A stretch of 64,000 nucleotides of DNA, taken from NCBI RefSeq assembly GCF_018598185.1, contig NZ_JAHESC010000010.1:62001-126000 (forward strand), given 5' to 3'. The notes beneath the pieces are model-generated. The model saw nothing but the letters and a program-made list of their open reading frames with translations. It made no database searches and had not been told where the DNA came from. Below, piece by piece: positions 1 through 7,938 of the stretch. This DNA comes from Dawidia soli (GTDB taxonomy: Bacteria > Bacteroidota > Bacteroidia > Cytophagales > Cyclobacteriaceae). A program made the position numbers and the translations under genes. The first letter of the stretch is position 1. Each line of letters begins with the position of its first letter.

Positions 1-133
1 CCTCCTTCACTTCTTCCCGCTCCTGGTCGAACTTGCGGCCGGCGGCTTCACCCTTGTTGCCTTCACACTGTATCAGCATCAGGGCCACAACAGTAACTCC
101 AACAAATGCGAGGATGATCTGCAAAAGCTTCAT
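1..133 (-). CDS. Small membrane-anchored hypothetical protein (C-terminus outside window)
   Basis: I do not recognise this protein. Only its first 44 residues are in the window. It starts MKLLQIILAFVGVTVVALML, a single hydrophobic helix, followed by IQCEG and a charged stretch rich in Lys, Glu and Arg. The Cys after the helix could be a lipobox, but it would sit late, at about residue 23. The gene begins 6 bp after the csbD-like gene on the same strand, so the two are probably co-transcribed. The frame is open to the window edge. Confidence 0.55.
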   Translation of the reverse strand, partial: MKLLQIILAFVGVTVVALMLIQCEGNKGEAAGRKFDQEREEVKE

Positions 134-139
134 ACAGTG

Positions 140-328
140 TTAGATTTCTGATTCAATCATCTTCCGGATCTCCTCTTTCTTTTTACCCAGCTTTTGTTGC
201 AGGCGTCCCAGCAGCTCGTCTTCTTTACCTTCGGCAAAGGCCAGGTCATCGTCGGTCAGCTCACCATATTTTTGCTTCAGTTTGCCTTTTACTTCGTTCC
301 AGCGTCCTTTCAAATCGAGCGTTGTCAT
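140..328 (-). CDS. CsbD family stress-response protein
   Basis: This is a 62-residue, highly charged protein with the CsbD core: a WNEVKGKLKQKYGELTDDDL segment and a Lys/Glu-rich helical tail. CsbD-like proteins are small soluble proteins induced by general stress in many bacteria, and their molecular role is unknown. Length and composition fit the family exactly. It lies just upstream of a small membrane-anchored protein on the same strand. Other small stress-type genes (DUF1328, YtxH, Lmo0937, DUF892) lie elsewhere in the first 23 kb. Confidence 0.9.
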   Translation of the reverse strand: MTTLDLKGRWNEVKGKLKQKYGELTDDDLAFAEGKEDELLGRLQQKLGKKKEEIRKMIESEI

Positions 329-573
329 AATCGTATGATTTAAGTGATTAGCGAATTTGTTTCAGAAGTATAACAAACAATCATACCGTTATTGAAAATC
401 AAGGTAATGCCGAGGTTAGATGAGCTCTTGTAAGTGTATTGGGTATTTCATTCTACAGTGAAGGCGTGTATATGCTATAAAATATAGCCTTGACAGTTCG
501 GCTCTGCATAGCGCTATGTACGTTGGCATGAATTTCTAAGAAGGTATACTCAAAAAACTAAACTCAATACACT

Positions 574-738
574 ATGATACGCTGGACAGTAATCTTTCTG
601 ATAATAGCGATTATCGCCGCTATTTTTGGATTCGGTGGAATTGCTGCAAGTGCAGCTTATTTTGCCAAAATAATTTTCTTCGTTGCCGTAGTCATCTTCC
701 TGATCTCGTTGATCGCCGGTGCTACGCGAAGGAATTAG
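574..738 (+). CDS. DUF1328 (YtjA-type) small membrane protein
   Basis: This 54-residue protein begins MIRWTVIFLIIAIIAAIFGF, has a Gly/Ala-rich turn, a second hydrophobic helix and a basic end (TRRN). Two short transmembrane helices joined by GGIAASAAYFAK are the hallmark of DUF1328 proteins. Their function is unknown, but they recur in stress regulons. A strong intrinsic terminator follows 42 bp downstream, so this is probably a monocistronic transcript. Confidence 0.85.
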   Translation: MIRWTVIFLIIAIIAAIFGFGGIAASAAYFAKIIFFVAVVIFLISLIAGATRRN

Positions 739-780
739 ATGTTTCAACAACGCCGATCTATAGGATTGGCAATACCTTCA

Positions 781-818
781 AAAGATCCCCTGCCTTAGGT
801 GACAGGGGATCTTTTTTG
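781..818 (+). terminator. Intrinsic terminator after the DUF1328 gene
   Basis: A perfect 13-bp stem (AAAAGATCCCCTG / CAGGGGATCTTTT) has a 10-nt loop and ends in a T run. The rest of the 340-bp gap up to the next gene at 1079 shows nothing else that I can support. Confidence 0.9.
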
Positions 819-1078
819 TGTATAACCAATACCTACTACAACGCCTAAGCCTGCACGCACATCCGCTATATAGTGTCAGGCAGGGTCCATGCCGATTGTA
901 GATTATATACCGAGCGGTGCGTGCTCATTATGAGGAGAAAAACGTGCTAAAATGTGGAGGCGATTGTACGGATAAGCGGTTGTAAAAAGGGGTTTACGGT
1001 AGGGTATGAAGTGGCATAGTTATTTTCCCGGATGTAGCAACAAAACTCAAAACAAACTTGTACTTAAGAATCAGACTT

Positions 1079-1708
1079 ATGAAAACACAATTGAAACACA
1101 TTCTGTTGGTTGCGGGGATAATGATATTGACCTCAGCTGCTACATTCGCCCAGGACCGCAAAGCGGGTATCAAAGGGGGCTTGAACGTCAGCAATATGTA
1201 CGTTGACGACGTAGACGATGAAAACGCCCGTTTCGGTTTCAACGCCGGTGTGTACGGCGAGATCATCTCGACAGAGGCATTCGGCCTGCAGGTGGAATTG
1301 TTGTATGATACAAAAGGTTCTAAATTCCAAACAGACGGTGCGATCGACCAGGAGTTCAAATTTAAACTGAACTATCTCGACTTGCCGGTACTGGCTGTCT
1401 TTAAACTGGGCGAGTCGGTAGAGCTTCATGCCGGTGGTTACGCAGGTTACCTGTTGAACGCCAGTACCAGCACCGACGGTGACCTGGGCAGCGGCACAGA
1501 CGATCTCGACAGAGATAACTTCCGCTCGCTCGACTACGGTCTGATCGGCGGTATAGGTTTCAACCTGGGTGCAGCCCAGATCGGTGCCCGCTATAACTAT
1601 GGTCTGGCTAGGATTGCCGATTCTAATACAGCCGAGGACTTCCTGGGCAACTCTAAGAACTCATACGGTCAGGTATATCTGGCACTCAATCTCAATCACA
1701 AGCCGTAG
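1079..1708 (+). CDS. PorT-family outer-membrane beta-barrel protein
   Basis: This is a 209-residue secreted protein. I chose the ATG at 1079 because it gives a clean signal peptide (MKTQLKHILLVAGIMILTSA, cleavage after FAQ). A TTG seven codons upstream in frame would only add charged residues. The mature part is made of amphipathic strands of alternating hydrophobic residues (AGIKGGLNVSN, LNYLDLPVLAVF, GLIGGIGFNLGAAQIGARYN) and ends NLNHKP. This matches the Bacteroidota outer-membrane beta-barrel domain of about 200 residues. Such proteins are integral outer-membrane barrels, and the ligand is unknown. It stands alone with its own terminator. Confidence 0.85.
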   Translation: MKTQLKHILLVAGIMILTSAATFAQDRKAGIKGGLNVSNMYVDDVDDENARFGFNAGVYGEIISTEAFGLQVELLYDTKGSKFQTDGAIDQEFKFKLNYLDLPVLAVFKLGESVELHAGGYAGYLLNASTSTDGDLGSGTDDLDRDNFRSLDYGLIGGIGFNLGAAQIGARYNYGLARIADSNTAEDFLGNSKNSYGQVYLALNLNHKP

Positions 1709-1741
1709 TACAGGTTTGATGCGGTAGTGATTGAATTGCCG

Positions 1742-1772
1742 GGGCCCGGAGATCTTTCTCCGGGCCCTTTTT
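1742..1772 (+). terminator. Intrinsic terminator after the beta-barrel gene
   Basis: A perfect 11-bp GC-rich stem (GGGCCCGGAGA / TCTCCGGGCCC) closes a TCTT loop and is followed by five T residues. Confidence 0.9.
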
Positions 1773-1796
1773 ATTGTTGCATAATATCCAACGCTA

Positions 1797-2044
1797 TTGA
1801 CGGGCTTCTCGCTCAATAAGGAGATCTCCCTCGACTCGGTTGTGCGCACGGCGTGGACATATGCCATCGACACGGCTACACGTTCGGCACGCATCGGGGT
1901 ACAGCGACTGCTGCGGGGCATTAACTTTTTTCCGGATAACCGGCACGCCGGTTTAACATCGTTGCCACGCTCGGCATCGTGCCCGATTTTTCGTTTGATG
2001 CCAAAGAGGGGGCTTACAAGGCGCCGTCCTGGTACAACTCATAG
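1797..2044 (+). pseudogene. Possible frameshifted gene remnant
   Basis: The 430-bp gap between the beta-barrel gene and the permease has no intact gene. Two protein-like stretches sit in different forward frames. One reads LDSVVRTAWTYAIDTATRSA from about 1830. The second, shifted near 1945, reads FNIVATLGIVPDFSFDAKEG and then AYKAPSWYNS before a TAG at 2042-2044. Together they look like the C-terminal part of a decayed gene. I cannot name the family. It could also be chance open frame in GC-rich DNA. Confidence 0.3.
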
Positions 2045-2139
2045 TATTCACCTAAAACAGCATCGTCACCGTGGTATCCGGCGTTGAAGGGAGCGCCGGC
2101 GTCGACGCTGGAAATACAGTTGTCGCAGGTGCCGCCGGA

Positions 2140-3234
2140 TCAATGTATCGCATCCTTGAGCTTCTCGCGTTGCTTATCGGCGCCCGGATCGCCCATGAGC
2201 GTGCCCCAGGCCTTTAAACCATCCACGCGATCGAATATCACTTTGAGCACCGCCACGCCGGGTATCGCCAGAAACATTCCCGGCACACCGCACAATGCGC
2301 CGCCAATCAACACCCCGACGATAGTAGCCAGGGCGTTGATGCGCACTTTCGAGCCCACGATCAGCGGCATCAGGAAATTGTTGTCGATGAACTGGACGGC
2401 CATCAATACCACGCCCACCCACAGCACATTGCTGATGTCCGGGCTGGATATAAGGGTGATGATCATACAAAAGATGTTGGCTACCAGCATGCCCACGTAG
2501 GGTATCAGGTTGAGCAACGCGCCCACCAGCGCCAGGAATATGGCGTAAGGAATGCCGAGGATCAAAAAGCCCGCGGCGTTGAGTGAAAAGACAATGGTCA
2601 TTTCGATCAGGAGTCCCAGGATATAATGTTGCGATACATTTTGACATTCCTGCAGGATGGTCACCACCTGGTGCTCGCTGCTGTTCCGAAAGGAGTCTAC
2701 CAGGAATTTCTTGATCAGGTCTTTGTAATACAGTAGCAGGAACGTATAGATCGGGATAAAGATGAGGTAGGAAAATATTTCCGTCAGGGAGAGGAATGTC
2801 TGGCCCACGAGTGCGGGGCCGGAGGTTTTGATCTTTTCGGCGGTATCGTGTATATATTGGTTTTGCTTGCGGATGCCGACGTGAAAGTTTTGCGAGACCC
2901 ACCGCTGGGCGTCGCGAATGAGTCCGTTGAACTTGTCTTCGATCATGTCGGAGTCATCGAGAAAGTTCAGCACTTGTGTGGTGAGGAAATAGAGAATGCC
3001 GAACACTAGCACGAGCGAGATCGTGAGTGACAAAATGATGGAAACGATCTTGGGGATCTTTTTTCGTTGCAGGAATTTTACGGCGGGTAACAGCAGCGCT
3101 GCCAGCAACATGGAAAAAAAGAGCGGCAGCAGGATGTCCTGTGCGATGTAGAGCGCTGCGGCGATGAGACCGATGCTGATCAGATTTAGTGACAGCCGCT
3201 TGTAAAACGGGTCGGATTCGTTAGAGATGGTCAT
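2140..3234 (-). CDS. AI-2E family (PerM/TqsA-like) membrane transporter
   Basis: This is a 364-residue polytopic inner-membrane protein. It has about seven or eight hydrophobic helices, an N-terminal pair around residues 12-60 and a central soluble-looking segment around 80-140. The Gly/Pro-rich end motifs (GALLNLIPYVG, DNNFLMPLIVGSKVRINALA, GVPGMFLAIPGVAVLK) are typical of the AI-2E transporter family. Members include autoinducer-2 exporters and Na+/H+ antiporter-like proteins, and the substrate cannot be read from sequence. The ATG at 3234 is preferred to an in-frame TTG ten codons upstream. It is transcribed away from the DUF2383 gene. Confidence 0.9.
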   Translation of the reverse strand: MTISNESDPFYKRLSLNLISIGLIAAALYIAQDILLPLFFSMLLAALLLPAVKFLQRKKIPKIVSIILSLTISLVLVFGILYFLTTQVLNFLDDSDMIEDKFNGLIRDAQRWVSQNFHVGIRKQNQYIHDTAEKIKTSGPALVGQTFLSLTEIFSYLIFIPIYTFLLLYYKDLIKKFLVDSFRNSSEHQVVTILQECQNVSQHYILGLLIEMTIVFSLNAAGFLILGIPYAIFLALVGALLNLIPYVGMLVANIFCMIITLISSPDISNVLWVGVVLMAVQFIDNNFLMPLIVGSKVRINALATIVGVLIGGALCGVPGMFLAIPGVAVLKVIFDRVDGLKAWGTLMGDPGADKQREKLKDAIH

Positions 3235-3447
3235 ATAGACGGTTGAAAAGGCATGTTTGGCCAAGGTATACTGTGTAAAATCGTGCCCCTCGGCAGGCGG
3301 TAGTGGTCGTTAAAATCCGAGTAATTCCAACGAAGGGACCACACAAATGGGGAATTTGTTCTACGCGGCCCCTGCGCCTAATGTACCTGGCGCGGGCACA
3401 GTTCTTTTCGGCGGAAAAGGGAAAACGTACTGTTCTATAATATAATT

Positions 3448-3933
3448 ATGACACACTCCCGCGAAATCAGTCACTTAAACACCCTTGTTAGTTTGCATTA
3501 CGACCGCATTGCTTGCTATGCACAGGCTACAGACCTATTGACACCGGTTGCGAAAGGACTTGATGCAGCGCCTTTTTTCGCCCAGTTGGCGCAAGGCTGT
3601 CTGCATGCCGTGAGAGAGCTGACGGCGGAGATCAAGCGGCTGGGCGGTGTGCCGGCAGCGGCACAGACGCTGGGAGGGAAGACGTTGTTGCTGTGGATGG
3701 AAGTGCAGACAGCGGTATCGGGCAACGCGTTACAGACCATCATGGGCTCGTGCCTGCGGATGAACCGCATGGCGGTGCGTGGCTATGAGCGGGCGATGGG
3801 CAGCCAGGCGGCGTTTAGCGACACCGTGCGGCAGCAGCTGCTCGATCAGAAGATCGGGCTGGAAGCGACCTCGACGCTAATTCAAACCTACAAGGACTTA
3901 CAGCGCTCGTACCTCGTCAGCGAGCAAGTATAA
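3448..3933 (+). CDS. DUF2383 / PA2169-type four-helix protein
   Basis: This 161-residue, mostly alpha-helical protein begins with a segment HLNTLVSLHYDRIACYAQAT typical of the ferritin-like DUF2383 family. The family has no established catalytic function and is often found near stress and envelope genes in Bacteroidota. It is followed 19 bp later by a DUF4142-like lipoprotein on the same strand, and the gene run continues to the YihY protein. Start and length fit the family. Confidence 0.75.
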   Translation: MTHSREISHLNTLVSLHYDRIACYAQATDLLTPVAKGLDAAPFFAQLAQGCLHAVRELTAEIKRLGGVPAAAQTLGGKTLLLWMEVQTAVSGNALQTIMGSCLRMNRMAVRGYERAMGSQAAFSDTVRQQLLDQKIGLEATSTLIQTYKDLQRSYLVSEQV

Positions 3934-3952
3934 ACCAAAATAAGGCAAGGGT

Positions 3953-4516
3953 ATGAAATACACTGTATTCACCCGCCTGCTGGCAATTGCCGCGTGGACC
4001 GTGGTTGCCGCCTGCAGCCGGCCGCCGGAAAGTAAAGACGTAGCCGAAGAAAAGAACCGGGAGAAGTTCGAGAATAAGACCGATGAGCGCGACGCGCAGT
4101 TTGTGGTCGAGACGGCCAGCAGCCTGCACACTCTCATTGCGCTGGCGGACGTGGCCATCGAAAAAAGCTCACCCCGCACCAGCAACGCCGCTATGGCGGT
4201 GAAGCCGGATTTTCAAAGCCTGCTTAGCGAGGTGGAAGTATTTGCGACATCACAGGTCATCACGCTGCCCGACGAAGCCACCGAGGCCGACATCAAACAT
4301 GTACGGGCTTTGCTGGATGAGAAGGCCAGCAAGTTTGATGAGAAATGGTGCGAAGAGATACGCGAAGAAAATAAACATCTGATCGGCAAGATCGAGTCGT
4401 ATGGCGCGACCACCCACGACATGAACTTAAAGACCTGGCTGAACAGTGCGCTGCCCCAGATCCGCGCGGTGCAAGACAAACTGGTCGACCTGGAGAATAC
4501 TATTTCAGAAATGTAA
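3953..4516 (+). CDS. DUF4142-like helical lipoprotein
   Basis: This 187-residue lipoprotein has an N-terminal hydrophobic stretch and lipobox (AWTVVAAC, Cys at about 21). A Lys/Glu-rich linker follows, and then a helical domain (DAQFVVETASSLHTLIALAD) like DUF4142, a ferritin-like fold of periplasmic or outer-membrane lipoproteins. The function of the family is unknown. The gene sits between a DUF2383 protein and a small conserved protein, with intergenic gaps under 20 bp. These three and the YihY gene probably form one operon. Confidence 0.7.
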   Translation: MKYTVFTRLLAIAAWTVVAACSRPPESKDVAEEKNREKFENKTDERDAQFVVETASSLHTLIALADVAIEKSSPRTSNAAMAVKPDFQSLLSEVEVFATSQVITLPDEATEADIKHVRALLDEKASKFDEKWCEEIREENKHLIGKIESYGATTHDMNLKTWLNSALPQIRAVQDKLVDLENTISEM

Positions 4517-4517
4517 G

Positions 4518-4844
4518 ATGATCATGAGACAGAACGCCACCCATATACCCTATATGAATACCCTGCGTGCATGCCGCACACGCATGTCGCAAGAAGGTTA
4601 TGACGAAGACTTCCATGCAACTTCGTCGGGCCTTCGCTCCCTGCAGACGAACCAGGTATATAAAGTGGAAGACGTGCGGGTCATTACTTCGTATCGGTTT
4701 GAAGGGCTTAGCAACCCGAGCGATCACGCTGTGATGTATGTCATCGAGACGAACGACGGTCGAAAGGGTACGCTGGTGGACTTATTCAGTGACCAGCCCC
4801 ATCCCTCTATTGCCAGGCTCCTGGCCAAGGCTGGCGTACGATAA
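4518..4844 (+). CDS. Small conserved Bacteroidota protein of unknown function
   Basis: This protein has about 108 residues. Its core (GYDEDFHA, YRFEGLSNPSDHAVMYVIE, GRKGTLVDLFSD) matches a family of roughly 100-residue Bacteroidota proteins often labelled phosphoribosylpyrophosphate synthetase in databases. That label cannot be right for so short a protein with no PRPP-binding motif. ATG codons at 4518, 4524 and 4554 are all possible starts. I chose 4518, one base after the upstream stop. The downstream YihY gene begins 6 bp after its stop. Confidence 0.65.
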   Translation: MIMRQNATHIPYMNTLRACRTRMSQEGYDEDFHATSSGLRSLQTNQVYKVEDVRVITSYRFEGLSNPSDHAVMYVIETNDGRKGTLVDLFSDQPHPSIARLLAKAGVR

Positions 4845-4850
4845 AGCCCT

Positions 4851-5783
4851 ATGCAAATGCTGCGGAAAATATGGTCCGTGTTGAAAAAAGCCGGTACTGA
4901 ATTTATTCAAGACAACGGCATGAAGTTGAGCGCTTCGCTTTCGTACTATACCATATTCTCCATCGGGCCCATTCTGATCATCATTATCTCCCTGGCGGGC
5001 ATATACTGGGGGCGTGACGCAGTGCAAGGCCGGATCTATGATGAGATCAACGGCCTGGTCGGCAATTCGGCCGCGCTGCAGATACAAGACATTATTATGA
5101 ACATCGAAAAGTCTCAGCTCGGTGCCTCGGGCGCTGCGATCGGATTTGTCGTATTGCTGATCGGGGCGACGGGTGTGTTCACCGAAATCCAGGACTCCAT
5201 CAATTACATTTGGTCGATCCGCTCCAAGCCCAAGAAAGGTTTGCTTAAGCTTCTGTTAAACCGTCTGATTTCATTCTCGCTGATCGTGAGCGTGGGTTTT
5301 TTGCTGATGGTGTCGCTTATTCTCAACGCCTTGCTGGAGCTGCTGCACGACCGGTTGGAGATCTATTTCAGCGATGTGTCGGTATACGTATTCCAGGTAC
5401 TGAATTTCGTGCTCATCTACGTAGTCATCACGTGTTTGTTTGCCATTATCTTTAAAGTATTGCCCGACGCCTCTATTCGTTGGCGCGATGCGTTTGTGGG
5501 GGCGGCGTTCACCGCCGTGTTGTTTTTGATCGGTAAGTCCCTTATCAGCTTGTATGTAACCAATTCCAGTATCGGGGTGACGTATGGCACGGCGGCATCG
5601 ATCATTATTTTGCTGCTGTGGATCTACTACACGTCCATCATTCTGTTTTATGGGGCCGAGTTTACAAAAGTATATACGGTCAACTATGGTGCGGGCATAA
5701 AGCCTGATAAGACCGCGGTATTCATTATTAAACAGGAAACGCGCGAGGTGCCGGGCAACCAGCGCATTAACGTCTTGCATTAG
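4851..5783 (+). CDS. YihY/BrkB family inner-membrane protein
   Basis: This 310-residue protein has about six transmembrane helices. It carries the YihY signature: MKLSASLSYYTIFSIGPILI near residue 25, GATGVFTEIQDSINYIW in the middle and SIGVTYGTAASIIILLLWIY late in the chain. The family was once called ribonuclease BN, but members are now regarded as membrane proteins of uncertain transport role. It is the last gene of a tight run starting with the DUF2383 gene, and an oxidoreductase follows 14 bp later on the same strand. Confidence 0.9.
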   Translation: MQMLRKIWSVLKKAGTEFIQDNGMKLSASLSYYTIFSIGPILIIIISLAGIYWGRDAVQGRIYDEINGLVGNSAALQIQDIIMNIEKSQLGASGAAIGFVVLLIGATGVFTEIQDSINYIWSIRSKPKKGLLKLLLNRLISFSLIVSVGFLLMVSLILNALLELLHDRLEIYFSDVSVYVFQVLNFVLIYVVITCLFAIIFKVLPDASIRWRDAFVGAAFTAVLFLIGKSLISLYVTNSSIGVTYGTAASIIILLLWIYYTSIILFYGAEFTKVYTVNYGAGIKPDKTAVFIIKQETREVPGNQRINVLH

Positions 5784-5797
5784 CTCACGCACACGCC

Positions 5798-7000
5798 ATG
5801 GACCTACGTTCGAACGCGCCCTTCTGGCTTCTCAAGCATGGTATCCTAAACAGCTATCCGTCCTTACAGGCGTCGACCCGGGCCTCTGTGGTAATCCTGG
5901 GGGCGGGTATTACCGGTGCCTTGATGGCTGATCATCTGTGCAAAGCCGGTTTTGATGTGTTGATACTGGACCGGCGCCATGCCGGCCATGGCAGTACCGC
6001 CGCCAGCACGGCATTGTTACAGTATGAGATCGATACGCCGCTGCACAGGCTGATATCGCTGGTCGGCGAGCAACACGCTGTGCGCAGCTATGAGCTTTGC
6101 CTGGAAGCGATCCAACGCATCGGCACGATCGCCCAGCGGTTCAAGGAGGTGGAATACGTGAAGAAACCCAGTTTTCAGTTTGCTTCCTTTCGCAAGCATG
6201 TGGACGATCTGCGAAAAGAATATACCCTGCGCCGCCAGTATGGCATCTCCACCGTACACTGGCTGGACGAAGCGGACGTGCGGGACAAATATACTTTCCG
6301 GGCTCCGGCGGGCTTACTTTCCAACGACGGAGCCGAGTTGGACTGTTATCATCTTACCCATGCGTTGCTGTCGGCCAACCAACGGCGTGGTTTGCGGGTT
6401 TACGATAACAGTGAGGTAGTGGGCATCCGGCACGCTAAACGCCATGTCGAGCTGCAGACAGCCAGTGGGCACACCGTTACCGCCCGCAAGCTGATCATCT
6501 GCTGTGGGTATGAGTCGCAGCGGTATGTGCCGAAGGTGATCGAGTCTCAACACTCGACATACGCCATTGTCAGCGAGCCTTTTGAAGCGAAGGATTTCTG
6601 GTATCGCAACAGCCTGATCTGGGAGACGGCCATGCCTTATCTATACATGCGTACCACCTCCGATAAACGCATCCTGATCGGCGGTAAAGACGACGATTTT
6701 TACCAGCCAGACAAACGCGACGCCCGGATACCGCAGAAGCGGCAGCAGCTCGAGCATACGTTCCGGAAGTTATTTCCCGCTATACCTTTTAAAACCGACT
6801 TTTCCTGGGCCGGTGTGTTTTGCGGGACAAAAGACGGTTTGCCCTACATCGGCGGTATCCGGCAACGGCCGCACACTTACTTTGCCCTGGGCTTTGGCGG
6901 GAACGGTATAACGTTTAGTGTAGTGGCCGCTGCGATCGTGCGGGATATGCTCCTGGGCAAACGTAATCCTGATAGTAAGATCTTTACCTTTGAGCGATAG
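5798..7000 (+). CDS. FAD-dependent oxidoreductase of the DAO (DadA-like) family
   Basis: This is a 400-residue protein. A Rossmann dinucleotide motif (VVILGAGITGALMADHL) sits around residues 31-48 and an acidic LILDRR segment follows for ribose binding. A C-terminal GGKDDDF ... GLPYIGG ... GFGGNGITFS block is typical of glycine/D-amino-acid oxidase-type flavoproteins. The substrate is not evident. A 7-bp hairpin (GCGTCTG/CAGACGC) overlaps the stop codon region but has no T run. Confidence 0.85.
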   Translation: MDLRSNAPFWLLKHGILNSYPSLQASTRASVVILGAGITGALMADHLCKAGFDVLILDRRHAGHGSTAASTALLQYEIDTPLHRLISLVGEQHAVRSYELCLEAIQRIGTIAQRFKEVEYVKKPSFQFASFRKHVDDLRKEYTLRRQYGISTVHWLDEADVRDKYTFRAPAGLLSNDGAELDCYHLTHALLSANQRRGLRVYDNSEVVGIRHAKRHVELQTASGHTVTARKLIICCGYESQRYVPKVIESQHSTYAIVSEPFEAKDFWYRNSLIWETAMPYLYMRTTSDKRILIGGKDDDFYQPDKRDARIPQKRQQLEHTFRKLFPAIPFKTDFSWAGVFCGTKDGLPYIGGIRQRPHTYFALGFGGNGITFSVVAAAIVRDMLLGKRNPDSKIFTFER

Positions 7001-7143
7001 CGTCTGCGTTCAGACGCGGGTCAACATGTATCCAGTATGATTGGGAATCGATTTCTCCCTGTGAAACGGGTATTTCCGCCTCCGGACCGCTTACCATGCT
7101 GGCACTATATTTTAGTATGTTTTCCCGGATAACACACTATCGT

Positions 7144-7560
7144 ATGAAACGCCGTCGCTCCATCGTCATTGCCGCCCTGGTACTCGGGAGTATGACTGCG
7201 TATAGTCAGGCTACCGACAATGTTGGCATAAAAGACTCTCTGCAGGTAGCGATGGAACGCGAGCAGCTTTCTACTTCACTGATGCAACTACGCGACTCCA
7301 TCGTGCAATCGGTGCAGGCGTTGGAAGCGCGCAAGCCGGGTATGGTGGCCAAGGCCAAGCGGCCCGTCGATAAAGCGCTCAAAGATCTTCATGTGTATCA
7401 AAAACGCGTTCAAAAAAACCTGGACGAACTCGTAGCCGCTTCAAAAAGGGGGTGGAACACCGATCTCGCTACACGTTTACGCGCCAGCCTCAACAGCGTG
7501 CGTCGGGAGCATAACCGCATTCGCCAAGACCTTCAGTCCGTGTTAACGTCTCAATCCTGA
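7144..7560 (+). CDS. Secreted helical hypothetical protein
   Basis: I chose the ATG at 7144 because it begins a signal peptide (MKRRRSIVIAALVLGSMTAY, probable cut after SQA). An in-frame start 16 codons earlier would spoil it. The mature part of about 115 residues is almost entirely charged helix (REQLSTSLMQLRDSIVQSVQ, RVQKNLDELVAASKRGW) and probably a periplasmic coiled coil or helical bundle. I do not recognise a family. Confidence 0.65.
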   Translation: MKRRRSIVIAALVLGSMTAYSQATDNVGIKDSLQVAMEREQLSTSLMQLRDSIVQSVQALEARKPGMVAKAKRPVDKALKDLHVYQKRVQKNLDELVAASKRGWNTDLATRLRASLNSVRREHNRIRQDLQSVLTSQS

Positions 7561-7796
7561 ATGACTTTTAGTTTGTAGCTTTTTACATCGTGCTTTAATC
7601 TCCGGATTGTCTCTCTGTGTTTGTTACGGCCCTGTCTATCGCTGTAATGACACAGGGAACCCTCCGGGAGGAATCTGTGTTTGTAAAAATGAGGCAAAAA
7701 AGCACCTCGATTTCCGAGTATTCCGATGCCTTTTTCGTGTAGATCAGGGTATTTTATCCCAACTTTGTCGCCCTTTTTGAGTAAAAAAATCCACAT
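7551..7796 (-). CDS. Possible small basic hypothetical protein
   Basis: The AT-rich gap of 378 bp before rpoN contains an 81-codon minus-strand frame encoding a basic protein. It ends RRLKHDVKSYKLKVIQD and has balanced codon use. It overlaps the end of the upstream secreted-protein gene by 10 bp, tail to tail. No family is recognised, and it may be chance. Nothing else is evident in this gap. Confidence 0.25.
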   Translation of the reverse strand: MWIFLLKKGDKVGIKYPDLHEKGIGILGNRGAFLPHFYKHRFLPEGSLCHYSDRQGRNKHRETIRRLKHDVKSYKLKVIQD

Positions 7797-7938
7797 ATTT
7801 GTACAAATACTTTTGGACAGGTTTGGTCTGAAAAATATTTATTGACCTGGTTTTCAGTCGTTTGCATAAAATTTTAAGGCGGGTCAGGTTTTTGGTGCTG
7901 AGGTTGCATAAGCTATTGTTCGATAAACCCGAAACATT

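Noticed and set aside
4518-4844. Phosphoribosylpyrophosphate synthetase
   Set aside because: Proteins of this small family carry that database label, but the sequence is about 108 residues and has no PRPP- or ATP-binding motif.
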